The notes beneath the pieces are model-generated. The model was not told where the DNA came from. It ran no database searches and saw nothing but the letters and a program-made list of their open reading frames with translations. The position numbers and the translations under genes are program-made. DNA of 64,000 nucleotides from assembly GCF_022605725.1 (NCBI RefSeq), contig NC_065549.1, forward strand, positions 744,001-808,000, in the 5' to 3' direction. Below, piece after piece: positions 11,242-22,990 of this stretch; positions within the stretch are counted from its first letter, which is position 1, and each line of letters starts with the position of its first letter. This DNA is from Anthonomus grandis grandis (taxonomy: Eukaryota; Arthropoda; Insecta; Coleoptera; Curculionidae).

Positions 11242-12050
11242 TATTATACTTATATACAAAATGTATTATACTACTCCTAAAATATGTTAAAACTGTTTTA
11301 ATTTTAAATTAATTTATTCGTGCTTATAGATATTAATATATAATATAATAACAGTAGCTAGACTGAATTATAGGATCGACACACTTTAAATATACACTTG
11401 AAAAATTAAATCTTAATAAGAAGAAAAGATAAATAATTAAAATATCAAAGGCACAACCTTAAGAGCAATACAATCACTGATAAATTTAATGAATAATCAC
11501 ATAATTTAAAAACTCATCAATATCGTAAAAGGTACCAGAGACTATAATGGTAATGGAGATTGTGGTATATATTATAATGGTATTCTTAAATATGCCTAGA
11601 GACATATCACTGATAATTTCCAGAAAATGATTTAAAAATTTCATACCCTGATATTCGGAAGCTTTCTTACATTTTAGTATGTTGGAATTAGGTTGTATTT
11701 AAAATTGGTATTATAGTTGTGAATAGTACTATGCGTTGCAAACCTGTTTTTTACTTTTTTTTTTTATAAAAATATGGAAATCAAAGATGTACTGAGAGGA
11801 TAGTGTCACTATTACTATATGTTCATTATACTTTGGAGTTTTTGAAATTACAAAACATGTCAATTTCTTTTTTTTTTTTTTGTTTTTTTACCAAACTCGC
11901 TTATTCATTACTGGTATTTCAGAATTGTGGGATTTCAGTAATTTTTCGTAGTGTAAAATAATTAAAAAACTACATATGTTCGTGTCACTTAATAAGTTGT
12001 TTTTTATTTACATAATTTTATACAAAAAAATCTCACAAAGCCACTGAGGC
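11242..12050. other. Spacer downstream of gene B
   Basis: AT-rich with no open frame. The part from about 11870 aligns with the sequence downstream of gene C (14480-14700). A possible polyadenylation signal for gene B (AATAAA on minus) is at about 12002-12008. Confidence 0.4.
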
Positions 12051-12115
12051 TATTAATAATGCACAAATGTAATACACTATTTTTAAACTATCACTATTGT
12101 AGATTTTCTATTGAT

Positions 12116-12753
12116 TTAATGGTAGTAATGAGGTTTGTAGGAACCATCATCATAAAGAGACTCACTGTGGTCATGTACGTATTGGCCCTCATGATCATGG
12201 TGGTAACCGTCATGAGCGACAACTACTGGAGCAACAACAGCAGCATGATGAGCTACAACTGGAGCTACTACAGCATCATGTACACCATGACCGCGAGCTA
12301 CAGTTCCAGATGGTCCAGAAATGATGGCGTTTTCATGTCCATGCACACCAGTATCATGAGCTACCACGGTGGTTGGGACGTGGTGAGCATGGTGGGCTAC
12401 AATTGGTACATGGTGGGCAAGAACTGAAGCATGATGGGCGACTACTGGGGCGGCATGAGCGACGATGTGAGGGTGAACTGGGGCGGCATGAGCGATGACT
12501 CCTGGATGCTCTTCGTGTACGATTTGTCCTCCTGGTGCTACTGCGGAGATGACGCTGCCTTCGGGTTCGACCAAGGTGGTCTTGGAGCTGGGGCCTTGGA
12601 TGATCTTCGCTGAGGGTTCGTGGTGGAACCAACCGGCGTTAGCGACGGCCAAACAGGCGACAAATGTAAAGACAGCCTGGCAATTTTTAATAATAAAAAC
12701 TATAAAATCTAGAAATCCCAAAAAAATCAGTAAATACTTACAAAGGAGTTCAT
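12116..12753 (-). CDS. His-rich cuticular protein gene B
   Basis: Join: exon 1 12753-12742 (MNSF), donor GTAAGT, 65 bp intron, exon 2 12676-12116; 190 aa. The signal peptide MNSFAVFTFVACLAVANAG is split after codon 4. The mature protein has the module AKIIQGPSSKTTLVEPEGSV, where Gly of the paralogues' VGPEG is Glu. Then come SAVAPGGQIVHEE, a run of HAAPVVAHH-type repeats, NAIISGPSGTVARGHGV and the ending LYDDGSYKPHYYH. It is a secreted low-complexity cuticle protein with no Rebers-Riddiford domain; its many His residues could take part in catechol cross-linking during sclerotisation, which is known for insect cuticle but is inference here. B also differs from its paralogues at HASVLAH (for HAPVLAH) and HGVHDAVV (for HGVHGAVV). 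Its promoter matches gene F. Confidence 0.92.
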
Positions 12754-12826
12754 GGCTCAAGTTTAATAGTTCTTTACTATTTGAACTAGACACAAATAAT
12801 AATATATTTCCTAATTGCGTTTAGGT

Positions 12827-12895
12827 TTTTATATATTTTTAATACGACCTTGTCTCTAGTTCATGTCAGTTCGATGCTATCGAGGTCGTCAAATT
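12827..12895 (-). promoter_or_regulatory. Promoter of gene B with FTZ-F1-like element
   Basis: On the minus strand TATATAAAA lies at 12827-12835 and CAAGGTCG at 12845-12852. Next come the shared segment TGACATGAACTAGAGA and, further out, GACGACCTCGATAGCATCG. The same block lies before D, E and F. Confidence 0.65.
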
Positions 12896-13379
12896 TGGAA
12901 TGGTGCGGCACCTTTCTTATCAATTTAATTCCTTTCCTATAATACACTTTAATTTTTATTAATTTTATTCATAAAAAACGTAAATATTCTTTAGTTCGTT
13001 AAAGAATTATTTTGGCTCATATGTATATTAAATAGCCTGGAAAAGATTTTTGAAAGGATTCTATTTAAATAAATTTTATCACATCTGCCTGAAAAGAACT
13101 CAGAATTTCAGCATGGTTTACTTCCTGGTAGTTAAATTGCTATAAACCTTTGCACTTGCAACAGCTTGATGTAATCTATAAGGTGTTCGAAAAATAGACA
13201 AAGATATTTCAATGGGTGATTCCTTGTAAAAAAATATGAAAAAAAGTTTATATAAACATGGGTTCGGAAATGTATAGTTTTCAAGATACAGGGTGATAAT
13301 TTTTTTTTGGAAGGTAGAGGTGCTTGCATATTTATCTCCAATTAAGCTTTATACACAAAAATAAATCCAACTCAGACTA

Positions 13380-13880
13380 TCATTAGTATCCAACAAGCTC
13401 TGTATCGCTTCTACGGCCACATAGATATAGACTTGAATTGTCAAGAAAGAATTCACCAAATACTGCGTTATATAACACTTTACCAACGAATGTAAAAAAC
13501 TTATCTACGAAAAAATTTAAAATTACTCTTCAGCTTTATCTCACAGAAACTGCCTTCTACTCTACTCAGGAGTACATGGGGGGCGCTTAATAGGGGAGAT
13601 AAAATGTCCGAACTATGACACCTTAAATATGTATATTTATTTATATTTTTTTTCTTTTCATCATGTAGATCAGATCTATTTTAGTCAACCATCGTGTTGC
13701 ATTCTGATAAAATGTGTCTTAGTAATGTGTAAAATAGTGTAACTATAATATAAAAAAATACAAGTCCGTCATGTATGTTTACTGATAAGCACTGTGATTT
13801 ATGCATTTTTGACCTGCTACAATTGTTAAATTTTTACGAAGTAGTCAAATAAAGAAATTTAATTTAATTTAAAATTTAAT
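13380..13880 (+). mobile_element. 5'-truncated non-LTR retrotransposon, 3' end
   Basis: 13405-13590 reads the C-terminus of a reverse transcriptase ORF without a stop: RPHRYRLELSRKNSPNTALY, then NTLPTNVKNLS, and the ending FYSTQEYMGGA before TAA. The pattern of a LP..VK segment followed by a short amphipathic end and FYS.QEY is that of Jockey/CR1-type elements. A 3' UTR follows, ending in AATAAAGAAATTTAATTTAA near 13870. The same insertion is present in the inverted arm (22500-22990, minus), so it was in place before the duplication. Confidence 0.65.
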
Positions 13881-14700
13881 GATCTTCGGCGTTTTTTTTT
13901 TAAATAATGAAACTACCAATAACGACACTTTATCATCTTCACTCGAACAATTAAAACAAATATAGAATAATAACAAAAAATTATATTTGGGGTCCATCAT
14001 CTGAACTCCGAAGATTGTCAATGATTGTCATTTTTTAGTTAATTCATATTCAAATTTTTGTCGAAAATTGCACAAGTTGTAATACTGCATATTTTATATA
14101 AGAATTTTATAAATTAGTTTATTATGATGGGAATTTTTTCCCAGAACTTTAATAAAAATCCAGGATTTTATTATGACACTTTATTATCTGGTCAAAGAAA
14201 ACAGGAATATGGTCGAAATTTCCATGTATTGATCGTATTCTTTGAAATCGAATTCACTATTGCTGTATAAATCATTTTAAAATGTTATCCTTTGTTTTTA
14301 ATTTTATTTAATATATACCACAAGAGTTCGTTATTATTATATACTGGTTTTATACAAAACGCATCACTTGTAGCTCATTTCAATGCTCCATTACTACTAT
14401 TTTAATTTATATCATCTAAAAATTGTACTTTTTTAACGTAATTTGAACCGTTTTATTATATATTGACAAATTGGAAATTTTGTTTTCGTTTATCCATTAC
14501 TGCCATTACAGAATTGTAGAATTTAAGTAATTTTTTAGGGTTAAGTTTCACTAGCACTCATAATTAAAAGTCTACAAATGTATCTATTAATTAATATGTT
14601 GTTTTTTATTTACAATATAAAATACAAAAAAAACCTCAAAAAGCCACTTAGGCCATTAATATTGCACAAACTTAATATAGTGTTCTTCAAAATCCAAACT
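13881..14700. repeat. Spacer between genes C and B (duplicated arm)
   Basis: No gene. It aligns inverted with 21640-22500. It contains a candidate polyadenylation signal for gene C (AATAAA on minus near 14602-14612). Confidence 0.6.
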
Positions 14701-14719
14701 ATCACTATTGTCGATTGAT

Positions 14720-15347
14720 TTAATGATAGTAATGGGGTTTGTAAGAACCATCATCATAAAGAGACTCACTGTGGTCATGTACGTATTGACCCTCATGATC
14801 ATGGTGGTAACCGTCATGAGCGACAACTACTGGGGCAACAACAGCAGCATGATGAGCTACAACTGGAGCTACTACAGCACCATGTACACCATGACCGCGA
14901 GCTACAGTTCCAGATGGTCCAGAAATGATGGCGTTTTCATGTCCATGTACACCGGTGTCATGAGCAACGACGGTGGTTGGGACGTGGTGAGCATGGTGGG
15001 CTACAATTGGTACATGATGGGCAAGAACTGGAGCATGATGGGCGACTACTGGGGCGGCATGAGCGATGATGTGAGAGTGCACTGGGGCGGCATGAGCGAT
15101 GACTCCTGGATGCTCTTCGTGCACGATTTGTCCTCCTGGTGCTACTGCGGAGATCACGCTGCCTTCGGGTCCGACCAGGGTGGTCTTGGAGCTGGGGCCT
15201 TGGATGATTTTGGCTGAGGGTTCGTGGTGGAACCAACCGGCGTTAGCGACGGCCAAACAGGCGACAAACGTAAAGACAGCCTAAAAATTTCAAATAATAA
15301 ATAGAATAAAATCTAAAAACTCAATGAATACTTACAAAGGAGTTCAT
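14720..15347 (-). CDS. His-rich cuticular protein gene C
   Basis: Join: exon 1 15347-15336 (MNSF), 55 bp intron with GTAAGT donor, exon 2 15280-14720; 190 aa. Same architecture as B: a signal peptide ending LAVANAG, AKIIQGPSSKTTLVGPEGSV, APGGQIVHEEHPGVIAH, alternating HAAPV/VAHH blocks, GPSGTVARGHGVHGAVV and LYDDGSYKPHYYH. C and E are the closest pair: identical CCCATTACTATCATTAAATC at the stop and the same 3' flank, in inverted orientation. Together with B it forms the left arm of the inverted duplication. Its promoter differs from the others near the FTZ-F1-like element (GAGGTCAT instead of CAAGGTCG) and carries a short insertion after the CGATAG segment. Confidence 0.93.
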
Positions 15348-15420
15348 GGCTCAAGTTTAATAGTTCTTTACTATTTGAACTAGACACAAATAATAATATT
15401 TTCCGTAATTCCGATTCGGT

Positions 15421-15495
15421 TTTTATATATTTTTAGTATGACCTCGCTCCCAGTTCATGTCACTCTTAGATTCCGCGTTCGATACTATCGAGGCT
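15421..15495 (-). promoter_or_regulatory. Promoter of gene C, variant form
   Basis: TATATAAAA on minus at 15421-15429, then GAGGTCAT at 15439-15446, TGACATGAACTGGGAGCG around 15450, and CCTCGATAGTATCGAA near 15475-15490. The AGGTCA half-site is present, but the CAAGGTCG form of the paralogues is altered. Confidence 0.55.
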
Positions 15496-15499
15496 GTCA

Positions 15500-16880
15500 A
15501 ATTTCGCTTGTAATGGTACGTTATTAATTTTTTATTACGCCTGTGTAGGGTGTGGTACAAACAAATATTTTTTTTTGGTCAATAAGATAATATTATTTAA
15601 TATTTAATTATAATATTTTCAAGGAATGTTATGTTGGTTATGGTGTTGGTTTAGCCCAACCATGCAAAAATTTTGAAACCGAAATTCATAAGATTATCAC
15701 AGGAATGTTTCGTGTTTATAGTATTTTGGGACAAATTAGAGTTTAGTTGAACATTTTTTTAGTGAATTATGACTGTGCCAGTAGAGAGTATCATAATATT
15801 GGAATTATCTCATTTTTTTAATTGAAAAGTGGAAAATGCATTGTAAAAATATACTTTTAAAAAGTTCGAGTAAGCCTTCAATCGCACAAAAGAGTTAGTA
15901 AGTGTTTCTTACTATTTTTCTTAGATCGGTTAGCGCCAATAACAAGACACATAAATTTAATAATCAAATATCCTAAATATAAATACATCATAACACGTAA
16001 GAGAAGTACTAGAAGGAGTAATCGGATATGCAAGTGCGATACCTCATTTTAAAGGCAACTAAAAATACTTTTTAAAAATGAAAAAATCCAAAATGACGCC
16101 CATGAGAAAAAATAATGATTGAAAAAAAAAAGAATGAAAGTTGATGATGATTGAAAAAAAAAAGAAACGTCGGATTAATATTTTTTTGCGTCATATTGTA
16201 GGACATAAAAAGTGCCAATGAAAAACTGTTTTCAGTATTCCGATATCTCTTTAAATAAAATCGGTAGAAGGTAAAAATGATTTTGGCAATTTTCGAGTTT
16301 TTTTGGATAACTCCGGAAGTATGCGGAATTATAAAATTTCTTAAACATCATTTTATTAAGCTCCAAACAAGCAGCAACTTCGTCTGCACTTAACCGACCC
16401 TGTAACTCTTACGGCTTCCGAGATTCCAATGGTCGCCTTCAAATTTGGGACACCCTGTACGTAACAAGGCAAAAAAGTAAATTTCAGGATGTTGATTACT
16501 CAGTCTGGTGGTTCTAGAGATTAATATATTCAATCCATAACTAGTGTGGTGAATTCGAGATTAAAAACCAATATTACCTTTTGTAAGTAACCTTGATAGA
16601 ATATGCAAATCAAGTTTTTTAGGTAATTCAGGTGCTGACTCTCTACTATGAAAAATGTTAACCCCTTAGTTAAAAAGTCTTTTCTTTGATGACATATTAT
16701 AGTAGGAGCTATACTTAGCAATTCAAAAAAAAAAGAGCTACAAGTTTAAGAATTTGTGCCCAATTTCAGGTTCTTAATATGAATTTCATAGTATGGGGAC
16801 CAGGTACAAACCGTACTCATGATGGGGACAAACAAAAGCACAGTTGAGGATTTTTAAAGACTCTATGTGCATAAGTTCTT
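15500..16880. other. No gene seen; AT-rich spacer with repeat debris
   Basis: The spacer between the two halves of the cluster. The segment near 16440-16460 (AAATTTGGGACACCCTGTAC) looks like the end of a mariner-type or similar element, but I could not find a partner end. Confidence 0.35.
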
Positions 16881-16889
16881 CATTGCTTT

Positions 16890-17300
16890 TTCTTATTAAT
16901 CTAAGCATCTAAAAGGCCTTAACAATAGTATTAAACTGGAGGTTCTTATATCCTTCAACACCAAGGTCTTTGATAACAGAGACTCTTTCAAGAGTGTATT
17001 GATTAATCTTGTAATTAAATTCTGTATAACGTCTAGTCCAGAAAAAGCTCATAGTTTATCATTTAAAGGAATTCTCAAACACCATTCGAATAGGTTATTT
17101 AGATTATATTCTAATTTTTCACACTCCTGGATTGATTTGACAACACAGCTTAATTTTAATCATTTGCAAAAAGCATGTAATTGCAAGAAATAAAATATAC
17201 ATTATTATCATTTATGAAGACATGTAAAGGAGTGGTACGAGGTGTGGGCCCTAAGGGACACCAGATTCGATCTAATTTACCTTGTACAGAAAACAGCCTG
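16890..17300 (-). pseudogene. Reverse transcriptase fragment of a non-LTR element
   Basis: Minus-strand landmarks in the correct order: 17200-17290 reads ESGVP-stop-GPHLVPLLYM, the reverse transcriptase SGVPQGS.LGPLL motif with CAG turned to TAG. About 17140-17190 reads YMLFAND, a decayed form of the catalytic LFADD box. 16920-17040 reads LERVSVIKDLGVEGYKNLQFN, the KDLGV motif. Stops and frameshifts separate them. The 39-41.6 kb element has the same order of motifs, so the two may be related. Confidence 0.6.
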
Positions 17301-17557
17301 TATAAGCAGCATCTGAGTCAAGTTCAATCAATCCGAAGTAGACTTGTCACATGTCTTAAAAAATTCTCCTTCGAGGCATCCAATGGTTTTTTTTCTCAAA
17401 TTTTCTATATTTGCTTTCAAACACATTCTCTTTCGGTATCTAATGTTTTATAAATATTAAAAAAAAATAATATAAGGAAATAATATATCAGTAAGGTGTC
17501 AGCCATAACAATCTAAATTTGGTAGCCTCGATAGCACGGTATGACATGAACTAGGGG

Positions 17558-17583
17558 CAAGGTCGTATTAAAATCATATAAAA
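17558..17583 (+). promoter_or_regulatory. Promoter of gene D with FTZ-F1-like element
   Basis: CAAGGTCG at 17558-17565 and TATAAAA at 17577-17583. Upstream is the shared CCTCGATAGCACGGTATGAC segment from 17526. The transcript start probably lies in the conserved TTGTGTCTAGTTCAAATAGT at 17612-17632. Confidence 0.65.
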
Positions 17584-17656
17584 ACCTAATCGGTATTATG
17601 AAAAATATTATTATTTGTGTCTAGTTCAAATAGTAAAGAACTATTAAACTTGAGCC

Positions 17657-18314
17657 ATGAACTCATTTGTAAGTATTCATTGATTTACTTGAGTTTTTAG
17701 ATTTTATGCTATTTATTACTTGAAATTTTTAGGCTGTCTTTACGTTTGTCGCCTGTTTGGCCGTCGCTAACGCCGGTTGGTTCCACCACGAACCCTCAGC
17801 GAAGATCATCCAAGGCCCCAGCTCCAAGACCACCCTGGTCGGACCCGAAGGCAGCGTCATCTCCGCAGTAGCACCAGGAGGACAAATCGTACACGAAGAG
17901 CATCCAGGAGTCATCGCTCATGCCGCCCCAGTTCATTCTCACATCGTCGCTCATGCCGCCCCAGTGGTCGCCCATCACGCTCCAGTTCTTGCCCACCATG
18001 TACCAATTGTAGCCCATCAAGTGCCAGTTGTAGCCCAACATGCTCACCACGTCCCAACCACCGTGGTAGCTCATGACACCGGTGTACATGGACATGAAAA
18101 CGCCATCATTTCTGGACCATCTGGAACTGTAGCTCGCGGTCATGGTGTACATGGTGCTGTAGTAGCTCCAGTTGTAGCTCATCATGCTGCTGTTGTTGCT
18201 CCAGTAGTTGTCGCTCATGACGGTTACCACCATGATCATGAAGGTCAATACGTACATGACCACAGTGAGTCTCTTTATGATGATGGTTCCTACAAACCTC
18301 ATTACTACCATTAA
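17657..18314 (+). CDS. His-rich cuticular protein gene D
   Basis: Join: exon 1 17657-17668 (ATG AAC TCA TTT), 64 bp intron 17669-17732, exon 2 17733-18314; 197 aa. Same modules as B, C, E and F, but with one extra seven-residue block (HQVPVVA) before HAHHVPTTVVAHD. Only F shares this block, and G carries several similar HQV blocks. The 3' flank (AAGC plus GTAAATCAGCAAGAATA) also matches F. D lies at the centre of the inverted duplication and is not part of either arm. It should be a secreted structural cuticle protein. Long open frames on the opposite strand come only from its GCN/GTN/CAY codon composition. Confidence 0.94.
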
Positions 18315-18501
18315 GCAAACAATGATAATGCTATTAAGTTTTGTAAATCAGCAAGAATAGTGTATAAGGACCTAACTTAAAAAAAAACTGTAAATACAAA
18401 AAAATATTTAACGAATATACCGATTTTTATTTATTACTGCCCAATAATCACTTTCTTAACATAATCTATGATACTATTTAAATTTCTTAGTATGTAAATA
18501 A

Positions 18502-18555
18502 TTATATTTTAATATCAACTTCAACGGTGTTTGGACTGGTGTTCTTGCAAATGCC
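18502..18555 (-). pseudogene. C-terminal relic of the short secreted-protein gene
   Basis: The minus strand reads NTSPNTVEVDIKI then TAA, matching the C-terminus NMVPNTFEADIQV of the gene at 24472-25846. As with F, it lies downstream of and convergent with a cuticle gene. Only about 17 codons are left. It shows that D once had the same downstream neighbour that F still has. Confidence 0.7.
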
Positions 18556-18559
18556 GTAT

Positions 18560-20830
18560 GATTCTTTATTTATTGAAGAAAACCTGACAAATGATTTATA
18601 GCTCAATATACTTGATGAAATTATTAATTATCTTATCACTTATGAACAAAAAACTCAAATTAGTACAAAGGGTAAATTAGCTTTACAGCTTGATTTGTTC
18701 ACTCTCAAGAAAAAGGGTGCTCAATTTTATTATTTTCTTTTGATCCGATAGTGGTTAAACCAGAGATTCTCGAATATATAAATTGACAAAAAAGGACTAA
18801 ATTAAAGGCCTCTAAGGTCACCGGATTTAATACTCTTCGACTATTTTCTTTAGAAACATGTTGCTGAGAATGTTATTGCAGCAGAATCCTCCCCAATTCC
18901 CGATGAAATCTTCTGAAATATTAGAAAAGAGTTTAAAAACAGCCTTTATTATTCATCAACATCAAACATAGATCTCTCCAATCATTTTCCATTCCAATCG
19001 ATTTTGTACTTTTGGTTGCTGCAGATTCTCAATATATCACCCGTAGGCGGTCTTCGTCTAATTCGCCTGTCCATGCTAGTTATCCACTCAAGAAGCCTAT
19101 TTTCTCATCGATCATTCCACATCCATGTAATGTGGCTAGCGTAGTTCTTCCCTGAAAATCCTCGGTTCTTATGGCATCCCTCAAGATCACACCAAGCATG
19201 TTTCTTTTCATCTTTCTCTGTATAACTCTTAGTTTTTTAACTGTAACCTTCTCTTCCACTTTCTTCTTCTGTAGATTTCGCAGTTTCTTTAATCCCTGGA
19301 AACAAAATATTCTGAGAATATTTTGTTCTATCATTAGTAGCGGTACTATCCACATTTTCTTCTTCAATCTTCTTTTCGGTTTTTAACGGAAAAGTTTTTT
19401 AATACCTTTTTTATTTGAAGTTTAGTTTTTAGATTTCATTTGATCGGTGCTCTCTTCTTTACCGTCTTCTCTGGTCAACATTATTTTTTCACTCTACTGC
19501 TGTGTTGTTTTATAGCTTTTTTTCATGTTCATTTTGATTTACTATAGCTGAATTTATTTCAATTTTTTCCTCTTCTGCTGCTATTATATTTCCCTTTTCG
19601 AGTTTAATTTTTTGTTTTTGTAAAGTAGAACCATTTTTGGGCTTATCTCATTTAAATCCGGATAATACTTCTTGCACGCTTTAATGTTTAGCAATTAGTT
19701 GATCAACTTTTTAGTTTAATTCATTTGTTTTATTTACTAAGAGTTCCAAAGTTGAATTCATCGCGTCAATAATATTTTAATCCCCATCACGCCCTCAACA
19801 CGGTTTCTCGTCATCTAGTTTTAGTATACCGGTTTGGTAAATTTCATTCTTGAGTGCAAAAAGTTCCTTACAGTTTTTTACATCTTTGATTTATTCATTT
19901 GCATTTACTGTTTTTATTGCAGTTATTATTTTTAAATAAATATATTTTTCTTATTAATAGGATTAGTAGACTAGTCTTGGTATCGATTGTAATTTTTTTT
20001 GAAACTGTTAAAAAAAACATTAATGTAACTTTTGCAGTGAATTTTTTATATTATGTACGTTCCATGCAAAGATTCCTTATTCGGGAATTTTTATATTTAA
20101 ATGAAGTATATCGGTTTGGCAAATTTCATTCTAGTTCTCCACCATTTTTTCCTTGTAATATTCGCTCAATCTTTTATTTTTTTATTGTAACTGGACCAAC
20201 ATTTACAATAAATTTTTATAAAGATTTAATTAAAAAATTATCGAGTTCTTCAGTGTTTAGATGGTGCATCCCGTATATAATTTGTTTTGGTTATTTTGAA
20301 TCTGAACATCTTTTACCTAGACTGTACCAGTGAAGATAATAAAAATTTCTCATTTATCTTTTACTTTGGGTATATGTGCGAAAATAAACAGATGATTATA
20401 ATTATTTTATAAAAAATGTAAATAGTTTAATTAGTAATAAAGACCAAAAAAAAAACATCTTATGGTTAACAATGTATTAAACTGTAAGAGTTTAGCTCCA
20501 CGATATACAGAGCTCTTACATGGTACTTCAGCAGTAGACTCTGATTCGTGAAATTGATTAAGTACAATTTCATCCTATTGTATTCTAAATGTATTAATAA
20601 AATAATCATTTTTTTTAAGCTGCTGGAGGAATAGAATTGAAATTCTAAAAATAGTTAACTGACATAGGAACCTAGAAAGAAATAGTAAGTTATTTGTAAA
20701 AATGTTGACAATAGTAAAAATTTGAATGGAATTTCATAAATACCAATTCTTAAATGTACTAAAGAATATTTACGTCATTTATGAGTACAATCAATAAAAA
20801 CTAAAGTATATCATAAAAAAGGAAATAAAT
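18560..20830. other. No gene recognised between D and E
   Basis: AT-rich. A few open frames of up to 144 codons (19899-20333 plus; 19080-19367 minus, rich in Lys) have no recognisable domain and are dominated by Phe/Leu/Lys/Asn, as expected by chance at this composition. Degraded mobile DNA is possible. Confidence 0.3.
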
Positions 20831-20899
20831 CGATAGGAAAGGTGTGCACCAATACAAATATGACGGCCTCGATAGCATCGAACTGACATGAACAAGAGG

Positions 20900-20925
20900 C
20901 AAGGTCGTATCAAAAATATATAAAA
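20900..20925 (+). promoter_or_regulatory. Promoter of gene E with FTZ-F1-like element
   Basis: CAAGGTCG at 20900-20907 and TATATAAAA at 20917-20925, preceded by GACGGCCTCGATAGCATCG from about 20862. It is nearly identical to the promoters of B and F. Confidence 0.68.
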
Positions 20926-20984
20926 ACCTAAACGCAATTACGAATTTTATTATTTGTGTCTAGTTCAAATAGTAAATATAAGCC

Positions 20985-21620
20985 ATGAACTCCTTTGTAA
21001 GTATTCACTGATTTTTTGGGTTTCTAGATTTTATAATTTTTATTATTCAAAATTGCCAGGCTGTCTTTACGTTTGTCGCCTGTTTGGCCGTCACTAACGC
21101 CGGTTGGTTCCACCACGAACCCTCAGCGAAGATCATCCAAGGCCCCAGCTCCAAGACCACCCTGGTCGGACCCGAAGGCAGCGTGATCTCCGCAGTAGCA
21201 CCAGGAGGACAAATCGTACACGAAGAGCATCCAGGAGTCATCGCTCATGCCGCCCCAGTTCACTCTCACATCGTCGCTCATGCCGCCCCAGTAGTCGCCC
21301 ATCATGCTCCAGTTCTAGCCCACCATGTACCAATTGTAGCCCATCATGCTCACCACGTCCCAACCACCGTCGTTGCTCATGACACAGGTGTACATGGACA
21401 TGAAAACGCCATCATTTCTGGACCATCTGGAACTGTAGCTCGCGGTCATGGTGTACATGGTGCTGTAGTAGCTCCAGTTGTAGCTCATCATGCTGCTGTT
21501 GTTGCCCCAGTAGTTGTCGCTCATGACGGTTACCACCATGATCATGAGGGTCAATACGTACATGACCACAGTGAGTCTCTTTATGATGATGGTTCTTACA
21601 AACCCCATTACTATCATTAA
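20985..21620 (+). CDS. His-rich cuticular protein gene E
   Basis: Join: exon 1 20985-20996 (MNSF), 63 bp intron, exon 2 21060-21620; 190 aa. The signal peptide ends LAVTNAG (Thr where paralogues have Ala). The rest is almost the same as C: GPSSKTTLVGPEGSV, the HAAPVVAHH repeats without the extra HQVPVVA block, GPSGTVARGHGVHGAVV, and LYDDGSYKPHYYH. With F it makes the right arm of the inverted duplication. Stop codon and 3' UTR match gene C, and AATAAA at 21727-21732 is a likely polyadenylation signal. It lacks the TAAAGAAC part of the 5' leader present in the others, a short deletion just before the ATG. Confidence 0.94.
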
Positions 21621-21639
21621 ATCAATCGACAATAGTGAT

Positions 21640-22500
21640 AGTTTGGATTTTGAAGAACACTATATTAAGTTTGTGCAATATTAATGGCCTAAGTGGCTTT
21701 GTAGGTTTTTTTGTATTTTATATTGTAAATAAAAAACAACATATTAATTGATACATACTTTTAATTATGAGTGCTAGTGAAACTTAACCCTAAAAAATTA
21801 CTTAAATTCCACAATTCTGTAATGGCAGTAATGGATAAATGAAAAAAAAAATGGAAAATATTAACATCTTTCCACAATTTTAGGCTTTCCAAAATTTCCA
21901 AATTGTCAATATATAATAAAACGGCTCAAATTACGTTAAAAAAATACAATTTTTAGATGATATAAATTAAAATAGTAGTAATGGAGCATTGAAATGAGGT
22001 ACAAGTGATGCGTTTTGTGTAAAACCAGTAAATAATAATAACGAATTCTTGTGGCATATATTAAACAAAATTAAAAACAAAGGATAACATTTTAAAATGA
22101 TTTATACAGCAATAGTGAATTCGATTTCAAAGAATACGATCAATACATGGAAATTTTGACCATATTCCTGTTTTCTTTGACCAGATAATAAAGTGTCATA
22201 ATAAAATCCTGGATTTTTATTAAAGTTTTGTAAAAAAGTTCCCATCCCAATAAACTAATTTATAATATTCTTATATAAAAATATGCAGTATTATAACTTG
22301 TGCAATTTTTGACAAAAATTTGAATATAAATTAACTAAAAAATTACTCCGAGTTGACAATCTTCGGAGTTTAGATGATGGATCCCAAATATAATTTTTTG
22401 TTATTATTCTACATTTGTTTTATTTGTTCGAGTGAAGATGATCAAGTGTTGTTATTGGTAGTTTCATTATTTAAAAAAAATTCCGAAGATGATTAAATTT
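21640..22500. repeat. Spacer between genes E and F (duplicated arm)
   Basis: The inverted counterpart of 13881-14700; no gene. It has an extra stretch at about 21840-21895 (TTAACATCTTTCCACAATTT) not seen in the other arm. Confidence 0.65.
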
Positions 22501-22990
22501 TTAAATTAAATTAAATTGCTTTATTTGACTACTTCGTAAAAAATTAACAATTGTAGCAGGTCAAAAATGGATAAATCACAGTGCTTATCAGTAAACATAC
22601 ATGACGAACTTGTATTTTCTTATATTATACTTACACTATTTTACACATTACTAAGACACATTTTATCAGAATGCAAGACGATGGTTGACTAAAATAGATC
22701 TGATCTACATGATGAAAAGAAAAAAAAAGATAAATAAATATACATATTTAAGGTGTCATAGTTCGAACATTTTTTCTCCCCTATTAAGCGCCCCCATGTA
22801 CTCCCGAGTAGAGTAGAAGGCATTTTCTGTGAGATAAAGCTTGAAAGTCTTTTTTCGTAGATAAGTTTTTTACATTCGCTGGTAAAGTGTTATATAACGC
22901 AGTATTTGGTGAATTCTTTCCTGACAATTCAAGTCTATATCTATGTGGCCGCAGAAGTGATGGAGAGCTTGTTGGATACTGATGATAGTC
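22500..22990 (-). mobile_element. 5'-truncated non-LTR retrotransposon, inverted-arm copy
   Basis: The same insertion as 13380-13880, here on the minus strand. The coding end reads RPHRYRLELSGKNSPNTALY, then NTLPANVKNLSTKKDFQA and the ending GVHGGA; a small indel makes the last ~25 residues differ from the other copy. The A/T-rich 3' tail is at 22495-22520. Confidence 0.65.

Larger units (their letters stand above)
12116..15490 (-). repeat. Inverted segmental duplication, left arm (genes C and B)
   Basis: On the minus strand this arm reads C promoter, C, spacer, truncated non-LTR element, B promoter, B. The right arm (20865-24304, plus) reads E promoter, E, spacer, the same truncated element, F promoter, F. 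The alignment by eye is close through the spacers as well as the genes. Confidence 0.88.

Noticed and set aside
12845..12880. Possible ecdysone response element in the TGACATGAACT segment shared by the cluster promoters.
   Set aside because: Only one half-site (AGTTCA on the other strand) fits; the second half does not match an inverted repeat with one-base spacing in any copy.
17796..18311. Long open frames on the strand opposite to, or in another frame of, genes B-F (up to 171 codons; also 14708-15217, 23786-24301, 21315-21632).
   Set aside because: They arise because GCN, GTN, CAY and CCN codons give no stops in the other frames. They are Met/Tyr/Trp/Ser strings or Arg/Pro/Ser strings with no signal peptide or start context, and they recur in every paralogue at the same place.
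19899..20333. 144-codon open frame between D and E.
   Set aside because: AT-rich Phe/Leu/Ile/Lys composition, no domain, no promoter or splice context, not present in the paralogous spacers.
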